DNA of 34,796 nucleotides, taken from assembly GCA_024405155.1 (NCBI GenBank), contig JAKSPC010000022.1, forward strand, positions 1 to 34,796, in the 5' to 3' direction. Source of the stretch: Lachnospiraceae bacterium. Its GTDB lineage: Bacteria > Bacillota > Clostridia > Lachnospirales > Lachnospiraceae. The notes below the pieces were generated by a model, which saw only the letters and a list, made by a program, of their open reading frames with translations, searched no databases and was not told the DNA's origin. The position numbers were made by a program, and so were the translations under genes. Positions 15,890-23,263 of this stretch are shown in pieces (position 1 is the first letter of the stretch; each line of letters starts with the position of its first letter).

Positions 15890-16292
15890 CCGAAAAACCG
15901 CAATGTGAGCCTGTGGGCGGTTTAAGCCGCTTCCGGCTCACATAAATGCGCAGGAGATTTTTGCCGATTTGGACCTCTGACGCCCTGACCCCCTTTGCGG
16001 CTCACATGAATGCAGAAAAGCAACTTCCAAACGTGTGATTTTAGTTTACATAACTTTTTCTATGTGAGCCGGAGGACAGTCAAAGCCATGTCCGGCTCAC
16101 ATGCGAGTTTTTGAGCAAATGGGCCATGTGAGCCGGGCAGGCACTTATTTGCTCTGCGGCTCACATGAGGGCATGCAAGAGGGGCTTTTGCTGCCGAAAT
16201 CAATGCCCTGGGCACGCGGCGGGGCGCTCTTTCCTTCTCTCCCACCAGCAGGAAGGGCGGCCAAAGCATGGATCCGGGCGGCGGGAGCATGT
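15890..16292 (+). repeat. Long direct repeat, left copy (contains element C)
   Basis: About 400 bp matching 17386-17786. After element C the shared tail runs AAGAGGGGCTTTTGCTGCCG, then GGAAGGGCGGCCAA, GCATGGATCCGGGCGGCGGG and AGCAT. The tail is unrelated to that of repeats A/B, so C/D form a second subfamily. The pair brackets the PD-(D/E)XK-like gene. Confidence 0.88.
15903..16166 (+). repeat. Four-dyad intergenic element, copy C
   Basis: Dyads at 15903-15943, 15967-16007, 16062-16102 and 16126-16166, with spaces of 23, 54 and 23 bp. Dyad 2 again begins ATTTGGACCTCTG. The linker has TAGTTTACATAACT. Arms of dyad 3 extend to 12 pairs (ATGTGAGCCGGA/TCCGGCTCACAT). Confidence 0.95.
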
Positions 16293-16396
16293 CAATGGGC
16301 CGCTTGCTGTGTATCGCGTCCGTTTTGCTCAGCAATCAGTATCAGCGGCTCTACGACTATCGCCCCTCGAAATATTTCACAGCCAACTGCCGCCAT

Positions 16397-16541
16397 ATGC
16401 AAATTGCATGTTTCGAAATTTCCTTGTATATAACAGAAATTGTCACCTATTAGTGACAAAAAGCTTATTTTATGCGGCTTTCACGATACTATGTGCGTCA
16501 AAACACTTGATTTTTCTATGATTTTCGTGTACAAGAAAATC
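16397..16541 (+). promoter_or_regulatory. Palindrome-rich control region of the nuclease-like gene
   Basis: Several dyads precede the gene: ATGCAA-A-TTGCAT (16397-16409), overlapping TTTCGAAA and GAAATTTC (16411-16422), TTGTCAC-CTATTA-GTGACAA (16440-16459), and a 22-bp near-perfect palindrome GATTTTC-GTGTACAA-GAAAATC (16520-16541) just before the ribosome binding site. A tentative promoter is TTGCAT (16404-16409) with TATAAC (16429-16434), or TATATA (16427-16432) at 17-base spacing. The region is clearly more AT-rich than the flanking repeats. Confidence 0.5.
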
Positions 16542-16563
16542 ACAAAACACGAAGGAGGTACCC

Positions 16564-17379
16564 ATGACAAAAAACTATAGCAAATACGATTATATCTATG
16601 AAACAGATCGATTGGCAAAAGCTCAGGCGGCTGCCGAAAAAATGCAGGCGCCCTGGCCGAAGGGCGTGTGCCTGACAGTCCGCCACCGTCAGACGAACGG
16701 CAATGTTTACGCCTATGTTTATAAACGCGAAAAGGATCCTGACGGAAACAACGTCTTCGCATATCAAAACGAGGATGATCTTGCTGCAGAAACAGACCTG
16801 ATCAGGACTTTCTGCTCTAATCAGGTACTCAAAAAAGTGAAGGAGCTGAAGAAAACTCTATATACAGCCCCCAGGTCCTACGATCCCTTTGAAATACAAA
16901 GACTGTATGAAGACTTTTACAATGCCTTCAAAGAACTTACCCCCAGGGAATTTCAGCCCAACACCAAACAAATAAAGGTATGGCTTTCGCAGAATACCCC
17001 AAGTACACATTTCCCCGAAGAACTGAAATTTCCCACGACCCGAGGGGATAAGGTGCGTTCAAAATATGAACAGTCAATGGCCAATATTCTATATGAGCTC
17101 AACATCCCTTATCTCTACGAACGGCCTAAACAGATAAATCGCAAGCCCTACCTTCCTGACTTTACTCTGCTCGACCCGCAAAACGGTACAAGTGTATATA
17201 TTGAGGCGTTTGGACTGATGGAGAACCCGGATTATTGCAAGAAAAGCATCAAAAAGATCCATGATTACGAAGCCGCCGGATATATCCAGGGAAAAGACTT
17301 CTTCATGGTCTTCGATGATCCGGACTCTCCTTTCGATCCGGCTGCATTTCGTAATTTGATGAAACGCCGATTCTTTTAG
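16564..17379 (+). CDS. PD-(D/E)XK-like nuclease-fold protein of unknown function
   Basis: A 271-residue protein I cannot assign to a named family. Its C-terminal third resembles a restriction-endonuclease fold. Glu169 (SKYEQ) is followed by the strand-turn ending Pro198-Asp199-Phe200, then the strand VYIEAFG with Glu214, then helix and strand (KDFFMVFDD). The lysine of the classical (D/E)XK is replaced by Phe216, as happens in some nuclease-fold families. The N-terminal 150 residues are lysine/aspartate-rich with no recognised domain. A strong AAGGAGGT lies before the ATG. It is the only plus-strand gene of the window, is AT-richer than its neighbours, and is bracketed by repeats C and D, so acquisition by transfer is likely. 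Confidence 0.7.
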   Translation: MTKNYSKYDYIYETDRLAKAQAAAEKMQAPWPKGVCLTVRHRQTNGNVYAYVYKREKDPDGNNVFAYQNEDDLAAETDLIRTFCSNQVLKKVKELKKTLYTAPRSYDPFEIQRLYEDFYNAFKELTPREFQPNTKQIKVWLSQNTPSTHFPEELKFPTTRGDKVRSKYEQSMANILYELNIPYLYERPKQINRKPYLPDFTLLDPQNGTSVYIEAFGLMENPDYCKKSIKKIHDYEAAGYIQGKDFFMVFDDPDSPFDPAAFRNLMKRRFF

Positions 17380-17385
17380 ATGTCG

Positions 17386-17786
17386 AAATAAACCGCAATG
17401 TGAGCCTGTGGGCGGTTTGAGTCGCTTCCGGCTCACATAAATGCGCAAGAAATTTTTGCCGATTTGGACCTCTGGCGCCCTTACCCCCGATGCGGCTCAC
17501 ATGAACGAGAAAAATTGACCTTTCCGAAGGCGATTTTGGTTTACATAATATATTTCATGTGAGCCGGAGAGCGGTATTTGGCGCGTCCGGCTCACATGCG
17601 AGTTTTTGACCGGATCAGCCATGTGAGCCGGACAGGCACTTTTATGCGATGCGGCTCACATGAGGGTGCGCAAGAGGGGCTTTTGCTGCCGAAGCCAATG
17701 CCCGGGGGGATGCAATCTGCTTTTTTCTTTCTCTCCCATCAGCCGGAAGGGCGGCCAATGCATGGATCCGGGCGGCGGGAGCATCG
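17386..17786 (+). repeat. Long direct repeat, right copy (contains element D)
   Basis: Partner of 15890-16292. It begins within a few bases of the stop codon of the nuclease-like gene and includes the same GAGGGGCTTTTGCTGCCGAA and GCATGGATCCGGGCGGCGGG tail. Similarity to C stops at AGCAT near 17786. From there to about 17925 I see no gene or clear signal. Confidence 0.88.
17398..17661 (+). repeat. Four-dyad intergenic element, copy D
   Basis: Dyads at 17398-17438, 17462-17502, 17557-17597 and 17621-17661, with spaces of 23, 54 and 23 bp. The linker motif is slightly altered (GGTTTACATAATA). Dyad 1 differs from that of C by changes that keep G-U pairing in a potential inner stem. Confidence 0.95.
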
Positions 17787-17925
17787 CCGGGGGGCCCGCC
17801 GCCGCGGCACTCCCCCATTTCTGAACATGCAGCCATGCGAAAATACGCAAATGAGCATGGCAGATTCATGAATGCGGCGCTGTTGCTGTTCTGCACTGCC
17901 TGCGCACATAACCCAGCCTACATGA

Positions 17926-17961
17926 AAGAATCCCCGGCGAATCGGTCCGTCGGGGATTCTT
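17926..17961 (-). terminator. Terminator downstream of rarA
   Basis: A perfect 11-bp stem AAGAATCCCCG/CGGGGATTCTT with a 14-base loop lies about 70 bases past the rarA stop. The minus-strand side continues TTCTTTC. The U-tract is short but stem strength and position support a terminator. Confidence 0.7.
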
Positions 17962-18032
17962 CGTTATTACTATGCAATTGTGCACCCTGCCTTCGCATAA
18001 CGCCGGTGCGTTTGTGAATTCCAGGGCTTCGC

Positions 18033-19430
18033 TTATTTCCCGTGCAGGTCACGGAACTTGGTGCAGTGACCGTCCGGGTCGCCGGGCGGGGGCTGTGACT
18101 GCGCCTCCCGGATCTTTCGGCCCCAGGCCTTTAGATTCTTCTCGTACCCCTGGTCCGAAAGTTCGTAGAACTTTTCGTTCGCGATGGCATCCGGCAGATA
18201 CTGCTGGTTTACATAATGCAGAGGGAAGTTGTGCGCGTATTTGTAGCCGGTACCATTGCTGTCGAAACCGCCCTTCCCGTCTTCCTGCCCGTCGTAATGC
18301 ACGTCGCGCAGATAAACCGGCACGTCCAGGGTTCCCGTCCGCTCCACGCAGGCGGAAGCTTTGTCCCGGGCGATGACCGCCGCATTGGACTTGGGCGCGC
18401 AGGCCACGTAGGTGCAGGCCTGGGTGAGGATGATCCCCGCCTCCGGCATGCCGATGCGCTCCACGGCCAGCGACGCGTTGGTGGCCACAACGATGGCCAT
18501 GGGATCCGCGTTGCCCACGTCTTCCGAGGCGCAGATCATGATGCGCCGGGCGATGAACTTGATATCCTCTCCCGCTGCCAGCATGCGCGCCAGGTAGTAG
18601 GACGCCGCATCCGGATCGGAGCCCCGCATGGACTTGATGAATGCCGAGATCACGTCGTAGTGGTTGTCGCCGTTCTTGTCGTACCCCAGGGCCTTCTTCT
18701 GAATGCACTCCTGCATCACGTCCAGGGTGAGGTGGATCTTCCCGTCTGCGGAAGGATCGGTGGTGAGCACGCCCAGCTCAACGGCGTTAAGCGCCGCTCT
18801 GGCATCTCCCCCTGCCACGTCCGAAATGAAAGCCGCGGCATCGTCGTCGATGACGGCCTTGTACATGCCCATGCCCTTTTCGGGATCGGAAACGGCGCGG
18901 TACACGAGGGTCTTTATGTCAGCGGCCGAAAGGGGCTTCAGTTCGAAGATCCTAGACCGGGAAATGAGGGCCCGGTTCACTTCAAAGTACGGGTTCTCGG
19001 TGGTGGCGCCGATGAGGGTCACCGTGCCGTCTTCCACGAAGGGGAGCAGGTAGTCCTGCTGGGCCTTGTTGAAGCGATGGATCTCGTCGATGAACAGAAT
19101 GGTCTTTTTGCCGAACGCGCGGTTTTCTTTTGCGGCCGAAACCACTTCCTCCATGTCTTTCTTGCCGGAGGTGGTGGCGTTGAGCTCTTTGAAGTCTGCC
19201 GCGGTGGTCTTCGCGATGACCTGGGCGATGGTGGTCTTTCCGGTGCCGGGCGGGCCGAAGAAGATGATGCTGCCCAGCTGGTCGGCTTTGATGGCGCGGT
19301 AAAGCAGCTTATCCTTTCCCAGGATATGCGTATGTCCCACCACCTCGTCCACTGTCTCCGGGCGGAGACGGCTGGCCAGGGGCGCGTTCTTCTCCTTATT
19401 CTGTTCGCTCATGTAGTCAAAAAGGTCCAT
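18033..19430 (-). CDS. rarA: Replication-associated recombination protein A (AAA+ ATPase)
   Basis: RarA/MgsA is an AAA+ ATPase related to clamp loaders and RuvB that acts at stalled replication forks. The product (465 residues from MDLFDYM) has PLASRLRPETVDEVVGH at the N terminus, Walker A FFGPPGTGKTT near residue 55, Walker B LFIDEIHRFNKAQQD near 110, and sensor 1 LIGATTENPYFEVN near 140. The C-terminal part has KSMRGSDPDAASYYLARML and the ANEKFYELSDQGYE tail. I prefer the ATG at 19430; an upstream in-frame ATG at 19448 adds six residues and cannot be excluded. It lies ten to thirty bases after the phosphohexomutase gene and is probably cotranscribed. Confidence 0.94.
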   Translation of the reverse strand: MDLFDYMSEQNKEKNAPLASRLRPETVDEVVGHTHILGKDKLLYRAIKADQLGSIIFFGPPGTGKTTIAQVIAKTTAADFKELNATTSGKKDMEEVVSAAKENRAFGKKTILFIDEIHRFNKAQQDYLLPFVEDGTVTLIGATTENPYFEVNRALISRSRIFELKPLSAADIKTLVYRAVSDPEKGMGMYKAVIDDDAAAFISDVAGGDARAALNAVELGVLTTDPSADGKIHLTLDVMQECIQKKALGYDKNGDNHYDVISAFIKSMRGSDPDAASYYLARMLAAGEDIKFIARRIMICASEDVGNADPMAIVVATNASLAVERIGMPEAGIILTQACTYVACAPKSNAAVIARDKASACVERTGTLDVPVYLRDVHYDGQEDGKGGFDSNGTGYKYAHNFPLHYVNQQYLPDAIANEKFYELSDQGYEKNLKAWGRKIREAQSQPPPGDPDGHCTKFRDLHGK

Positions 19431-19457
19431 ATGTCCACCCGCGGTCATTTCATTCCT

Positions 19458-20957
19458 TTACTTTACGAATGCATCTAACGGCGCCATGTCGAGGCCTTCT
19501 ACGGTGCCAAGCACGCCGCGGAGCCATTTTGCCATAACAAGGCAGCCGCCTTCGGAGTCAGATTCCACGTTAAGGGGCATAAGCGGATCGTGCAGGGATT
19601 TTCTGAGCAGGAACCAGCCGTCGCCGTGTGCCTTGTCGGCGTTCACGCGGATGCCCTCGAAGTTATCGGGAGCAAGGGAAAGTCCCTCTGCGCTCTTTAC
19701 GGCCTCTTCTAGGACGGAAAGTGCCTTATCCTGCACGGCGGCAACGTTTTCGGAAAGGACGTTCAGGCGGAATTCCCTGGATTCCGCGGGCTCTTTCAGG
19801 TCTGCGACCATGGCCTTCAGGTCCACGCCGCGGCCCAGTTCGATGAGGAGCTTTACCATAAGGAACGCGCCGTCATCCAGGAAGTAGTTCTCTTTCAGCG
19901 CGCCGTGGCCGGATGTTTCCATGGCCAGCTCGGCATCGATGCCCTCTGCGTTCAGGCGGATGGCCTCGTTGATCACGTTCTTGTAACCTCTCTTGAAGCG
20001 ACGATGCACGCCGCCGTGTGCCTTGATGAAGTCTGCCAAACCGGTGCTGGTCACGGAGTCGGTGACGATGGTGCAGCCGGGATGTTCCTTCAGAAGGATG
20101 GCGCTCATCATGGCGATGAGGGCGTTTCTGGTAAGCTCGGTACCGTCGGAAAGCACGGCGCCGGCTCTGTCCACGTCGGTGTCGAAAATGATGCCCAGGT
20201 CTGCCTTTGCGGCAAGAGTGGCGGCAACGATGGACTCTGCGGCCTTCTTATCTTCCGGGTTGGGGATGTGGTTGGGGAAGCTTCCGTCGGGATCCAGGAA
20301 CTGGGAACCGGTGGTATCGGCACCAAGTTTCTTAAGCACCAGCTTTTCGAAGAAACCGCCGGCACCGTTTCCGGCGTCCACGACCACCTTGAGGCCTTTG
20401 AGCGGATGCTCGTAATCGGCGGCGTTCACGCTCTTCTTGATCAACTCGCACAGGTGTGCGGCATAAGTCTCGATGAAAGCATTCTTTGCGGCCGAAACCA
20501 CGCCGTTTACAAGCTCTGCGCCCGCCTCTTCGGCAAGCTCCACCAGCTTTGCGATGTCAGCCTTTTCCAGGCCGCCCTCGTTGGTGAAGAACTTCATGCC
20601 GTTTCTCTGGCTGGGCAGATGGCTGGCGGTGATCATGATGGCGCCGTCGTAGGGCTCGTCGCCGAGCACGGTGCTCATGAACATGCAGGGCGTGGATGCC
20701 ATGTCAAAATCGGTGCAGTCGGCACCTGCGGCGGTGAGACCGTTGATGGCCCACTCGGTGATCTGCGGTCCGGTAAGACGGCTGTCGCGGCCGATGGCGA
20801 TGCGCAGGTTCCTGCCCTTCTTTTCGGAAAGCCACTTGACGAAGGCTTTCGCCAGGGAGACGACGGCGTCTTCGGTAAGGTTGACGGCCTCGCCCGCGTT
20901 ATTCTCCATGGCAACGCCGCGGATGTCGCTGCCGTTCTGCAACTTGGAATATTTCAT
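19458..20957 (-). CDS. Alpha-phosphohexomutase, TASHLP subfamily
   Basis: Second phosphohexomutase, 499 residues from the ATG at 20957, which follows TTGGAGGACATACT; an upstream in-frame ATG at 21011 has no such site. The phosphoserine loop reads TASHLP (110-115) rather than TASHNP, with Ser112 retained. The metal loop is DTDVDR (259-264), the sugar loop ETSGHGA lies near 345, and GIRVNADKAHGDGWFLLRKS replaces the usual RPSGTEP phosphate site near the C terminus. These features match a distinct group of phosphomannomutase/phosphoglucomutase-like proteins. Substrate preference cannot be read from sequence. Confidence 0.88.
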   Translation of the reverse strand: MKYSKLQNGSDIRGVAMENNAGEAVNLTEDAVVSLAKAFVKWLSEKKGRNLRIAIGRDSRLTGPQITEWAINGLTAAGADCTDFDMASTPCMFMSTVLGDEPYDGAIMITASHLPSQRNGMKFFTNEGGLEKADIAKLVELAEEAGAELVNGVVSAAKNAFIETYAAHLCELIKKSVNAADYEHPLKGLKVVVDAGNGAGGFFEKLVLKKLGADTTGSQFLDPDGSFPNHIPNPEDKKAAESIVAATLAAKADLGIIFDTDVDRAGAVLSDGTELTRNALIAMMSAILLKEHPGCTIVTDSVTSTGLADFIKAHGGVHRRFKRGYKNVINEAIRLNAEGIDAELAMETSGHGALKENYFLDDGAFLMVKLLIELGRGVDLKAMVADLKEPAESREFRLNVLSENVAAVQDKALSVLEEAVKSAEGLSLAPDNFEGIRVNADKAHGDGWFLLRKSLHDPLMPLNVESDSEGGCLVMAKWLRGVLGTVEGLDMAPLDAFVK

Positions 20958-21054
20958 AGTATGTCCTCCAAAGAATTGTGCGAGAGTTGTGGCATGGAGG
21001 CGCAGACACATTGCGGAGGCTTTTCAGATTTTCAAGTCTTCCAAGACCGTAGTG

Positions 21055-21084
21055 CGCATGGGGGCTCGTGGGGCCCCGTGCGCG
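21055..21084. other. Hairpin between acyltransferase and phosphohexomutase genes
   Basis: GCGCATGGGG and CCCCGTGCGC form a 10-bp stem (one G-U) with a ten-base loop in the 207-base gap. Neither side has a T-run. It may be a structured leader of the phosphohexomutase gene; I see no convincing promoter in the gap. Confidence 0.45.
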
Positions 21085-21164
21085 TTTACGAAGGTCGCAG
21101 GAAAACTTAGAAAATCGAAAAACGGAGCAACAGTGTCAGCGAATTCATGCCAAAACGATCGCCT

Positions 21165-22280
21165 TTATTTTAGAGCATTCTTCTTGGAATGCCATAATTT
21201 CTTCAGCGCCTCTCCGCCAAAGCAGCTCACAGCCATGCAGACGCAGGCGGCGAGCAGGGTGATGAACATTTTCCGTGGAAGGCTCCACTGCGGAAATGCC
21301 TTCTGAATGGCGTAGATGTTATATACGTGATTGATGAACAAAAGCATGCTGATCTTTCCCAGAAAACGGGTGGCCTTCGTGTCCGGAATGTCCCATCCGG
21401 GCTGCTTCGTCATGCCCACTGCCACAAGCACCGTGAACAGAAGCGGGATCAGGTAATACCATTTGGAATCGGCGTAACGCCAGGTAAAAAGGAATACCAG
21501 GGCATAGGCGGCGTACAGGAGAAGAGATTCCGTTTTCGGGCGCGTAAGGATGGGACGCAGCCTCTCTCCAAGCCCGTAGGAAAAGGCGCCCAGGCTCAGT
21601 GCCGCAACGGCGCGAAGGGTGCCCTTTGCGGCAAATCCGGCCCAGCTTCCCGGCGACCACAAATAGCCCGTGGTCACGTCCAGATAGCCGTAGATCAGAA
21701 GTGCCAGCAAAAGCGAAAGCACGCAGACATAATACTTTTTCATCTTCGCGATGCAGGGGATGATGAGCGCCAGGGCGATCCACATGGCCGAAAGGAACCA
21801 GGTAGTGCCCATGACGCCGCGGTTCGCAAGGTTAAGTCCCGTCATCTGCAGCATAAGGAACTCCGCAGCCACCGGCGCCGCATCACTGACCGAGCCGATC
21901 ACAAGGCTCCCTGCCAGAAGCTGGATCACGAGCCCCAGGAGGCAGGCCACGAAGAAGTACGGGTAGATGGCGCAGATGCGCTTTTTCAGGATGCCGAAAG
22001 TCAGCTCGCCGGGATCTGCGGGCTCTGCCGGTGCGCCGGCTGTCGTACCGGTCATCGCAGCGGACGCCGCGGCGGGTGTTGCAGCAGATGCCGCGGTGGG
22101 CCAGGATTTTTTCACCACTTCTTTGGTCACGCAGTATCCGGCGAAAATGTAGAACCATTCCACAAAGATCCAGGTGCCCTGGAAGCGGTCGAAACCAAAC
22201 TCCATGCCGGCGTGCATCAGGAGGATGCCCACCGCCATGAGGAATTTTATGAGGTTTATCGTTCCATTCTGTCGTTTCAT
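21165..22280 (-). CDS. Acyltransferase 3 family membrane protein
   Basis: A 371-residue multi-pass protein of the acyltransferase 3 group, which O-acylates (often O-acetylates) cell-surface sugars. It starts MKRQNGTINLIKFLMAVGILLMHAG, in parts, with the family's catalytic His-type motif in the first membrane span (LLMH). About ten membrane segments follow, including GVMGTTWFLSAMWIAL. An Ala/Pro-rich insertion (AASAATPAAASAAMTG and following) lies in the first cytoplasmic loop. I choose the ATG at 22280; the longer frame runs back through the upstream hairpin. Confidence 0.85.
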   Translation of the reverse strand: MKRQNGTINLIKFLMAVGILLMHAGMEFGFDRFQGTWIFVEWFYIFAGYCVTKEVVKKSWPTAASAATPAAASAAMTGTTAGAPAEPADPGELTFGILKKRICAIYPYFFVACLLGLVIQLLAGSLVIGSVSDAAPVAAEFLMLQMTGLNLANRGVMGTTWFLSAMWIALALIIPCIAKMKKYYVCVLSLLLALLIYGYLDVTTGYLWSPGSWAGFAAKGTLRAVAALSLGAFSYGLGERLRPILTRPKTESLLLYAAYALVFLFTWRYADSKWYYLIPLLFTVLVAVGMTKQPGWDIPDTKATRFLGKISMLLFINHVYNIYAIQKAFPQWSLPRKMFITLLAACVCMAVSCFGGEALKKLWHSKKNALK

Positions 22281-22291
22281 ATCAATTTTCT

Positions 22292-22386
22292 CGCGGGCGG
22301 TACCCTGCGCGGTGAGTGTTTGCACCTTCGGAAGCAGCAAAGCTGCTACTCGGTGCAAAGCACTCACTCGTCGCAATCCACCCGCG
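22292..22386. other. 95-base nested inverted repeat between licD-like and acyltransferase genes
   Basis: The outer arms CGCGGGCGG (22292-22300) and CCACCCGCG (22378-22386) pair with one G-U. Inside, GTGAGTGTTTGCACC (22312-22326) pairs with GGTGCAAAGCACTCAC (22352-22367) with one bulge, and AGCAGC-AAA-GCTGCT (22333-22347) forms the tip. The structure fills nearly the whole gap between the two genes and ends 11 bases before the acyltransferase start codon. Confidence 0.75.
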
Positions 22387-22388
22387 TT

Positions 22389-23249
22389 TTAGTTCTCTGC
22401 ACACGTCCCGTGGGCCGCAACCCTGTCCTTTTCCTCCGGACGTTTCCTGTATTCGCCGTACATGGCGGTGAGCATGGCGTCGTAGCCGGCGGGGACGGGA
22501 AGGAAGGTGTCTTCAAAGGGGACTCGGATGATCTCTTTGTACCACTCCTTATCATACCACACCTGGAGCCAGTCGGGCTGATATGACGGCACAAAATATT
22601 TTTTTGTCTGTAAGCCCCGGTCTTTTTTCGAGAGCCGGTCCTTGTGCGTGCACAGCTTTTCCATGGGAATGAGGCTCCCCGCCAGGCGAAACGGCGCGGT
22701 GAGCACTTTCATCAGTGCCGATGTTTTGATGTGGCTTACGTCCCTGTGGCCAAGTGCCAGCAGATATAAAAGCCTGTGCCGCAGCACGGTGAACGCCGCC
22801 GCCACTTTCCCGTCCGGGATGTTTTCGTAGGCAAAGACATCGATCCACAGATGGTTTAGTTTTTCGTCGTAGATCGTTCCGTCGGCGCCGTCTTCTCTTC
22901 TGCCGGTCTGCGTGTTCGTGAGCTTATAGGCAAAATCGTAGAATTTATTTTCCGCCGCGTATTCGTGGGGGCCGATGAGCTGCATGCCCGCGGGGGCATT
23001 TTCGGCCGCGCCGCTGCCCGCGGGGGCATTTTCGGCCAGGCACTTTTGGAAGCGCTCGAAATTTTCGCCGGTCATGACGATGTCCACGTCGTCGTCCCAG
23101 GGGATGAAGCCGTGCTCACGAATGGCGCCCAGAAGCGTACCGGAATCCAGGACGTATTCGACGCCGTTTTCCCGGCAGAACGCATCCAGTTCCTTTAGCA
23201 TCTCAAGCTCCGCTTCATGCACTTTTAACAGGCCGTAATCGTTTGTCAT
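22389..23249 (-). CDS. LicD family phosphotransferase
   Basis: LicD-type enzymes transfer phosphocholine or related phospho-groups from nucleotide-activated donors onto cell-surface glycans. The 286-residue product has the hallmark DSGTLLGAIREHGFIPWDDDVDI near residues 35-57, in parts, with the metal-binding DDD. Conserved NKFYDFAYKL and HLWIDVFAYENIPD follow. A repeated NAPAG (NAPAGSGAAENAPAG near 74-88) is an alanine-rich insertion. I choose the ATG at 23249, with AGGA upstream, over an in-frame TTG at 23267 overlapping the hipA stop. It directly follows hipA, 14 bases away. Confidence 0.88.
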   Translation of the reverse strand: MTNDYGLLKVHEAELEMLKELDAFCRENGVEYVLDSGTLLGAIREHGFIPWDDDVDIVMTGENFERFQKCLAENAPAGSGAAENAPAGMQLIGPHEYAAENKFYDFAYKLTNTQTGRREDGADGTIYDEKLNHLWIDVFAYENIPDGKVAAAFTVLRHRLLYLLALGHRDVSHIKTSALMKVLTAPFRLAGSLIPMEKLCTHKDRLSKKDRGLQTKKYFVPSYQPDWLQVWYDKEWYKEIIRVPFEDTFLPVPAGYDAMLTAMYGEYRKRPEEKDRVAAHGTCAEN

Positions 23250-23263
23250 ATGTACTTTCCTGC

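Noticed and set aside
18207-18219. GTTTACATAA, the linker core of the element, inside rarA
   Set aside because: It encodes the HYVN part of a conserved RarA segment and no arm sequence surrounds it. Chance match.
18216-19478. 420-codon plus-strand frame
   Set aside because: Antisense shadow of rarA, which carries full AAA+ motifs on the minus strand.
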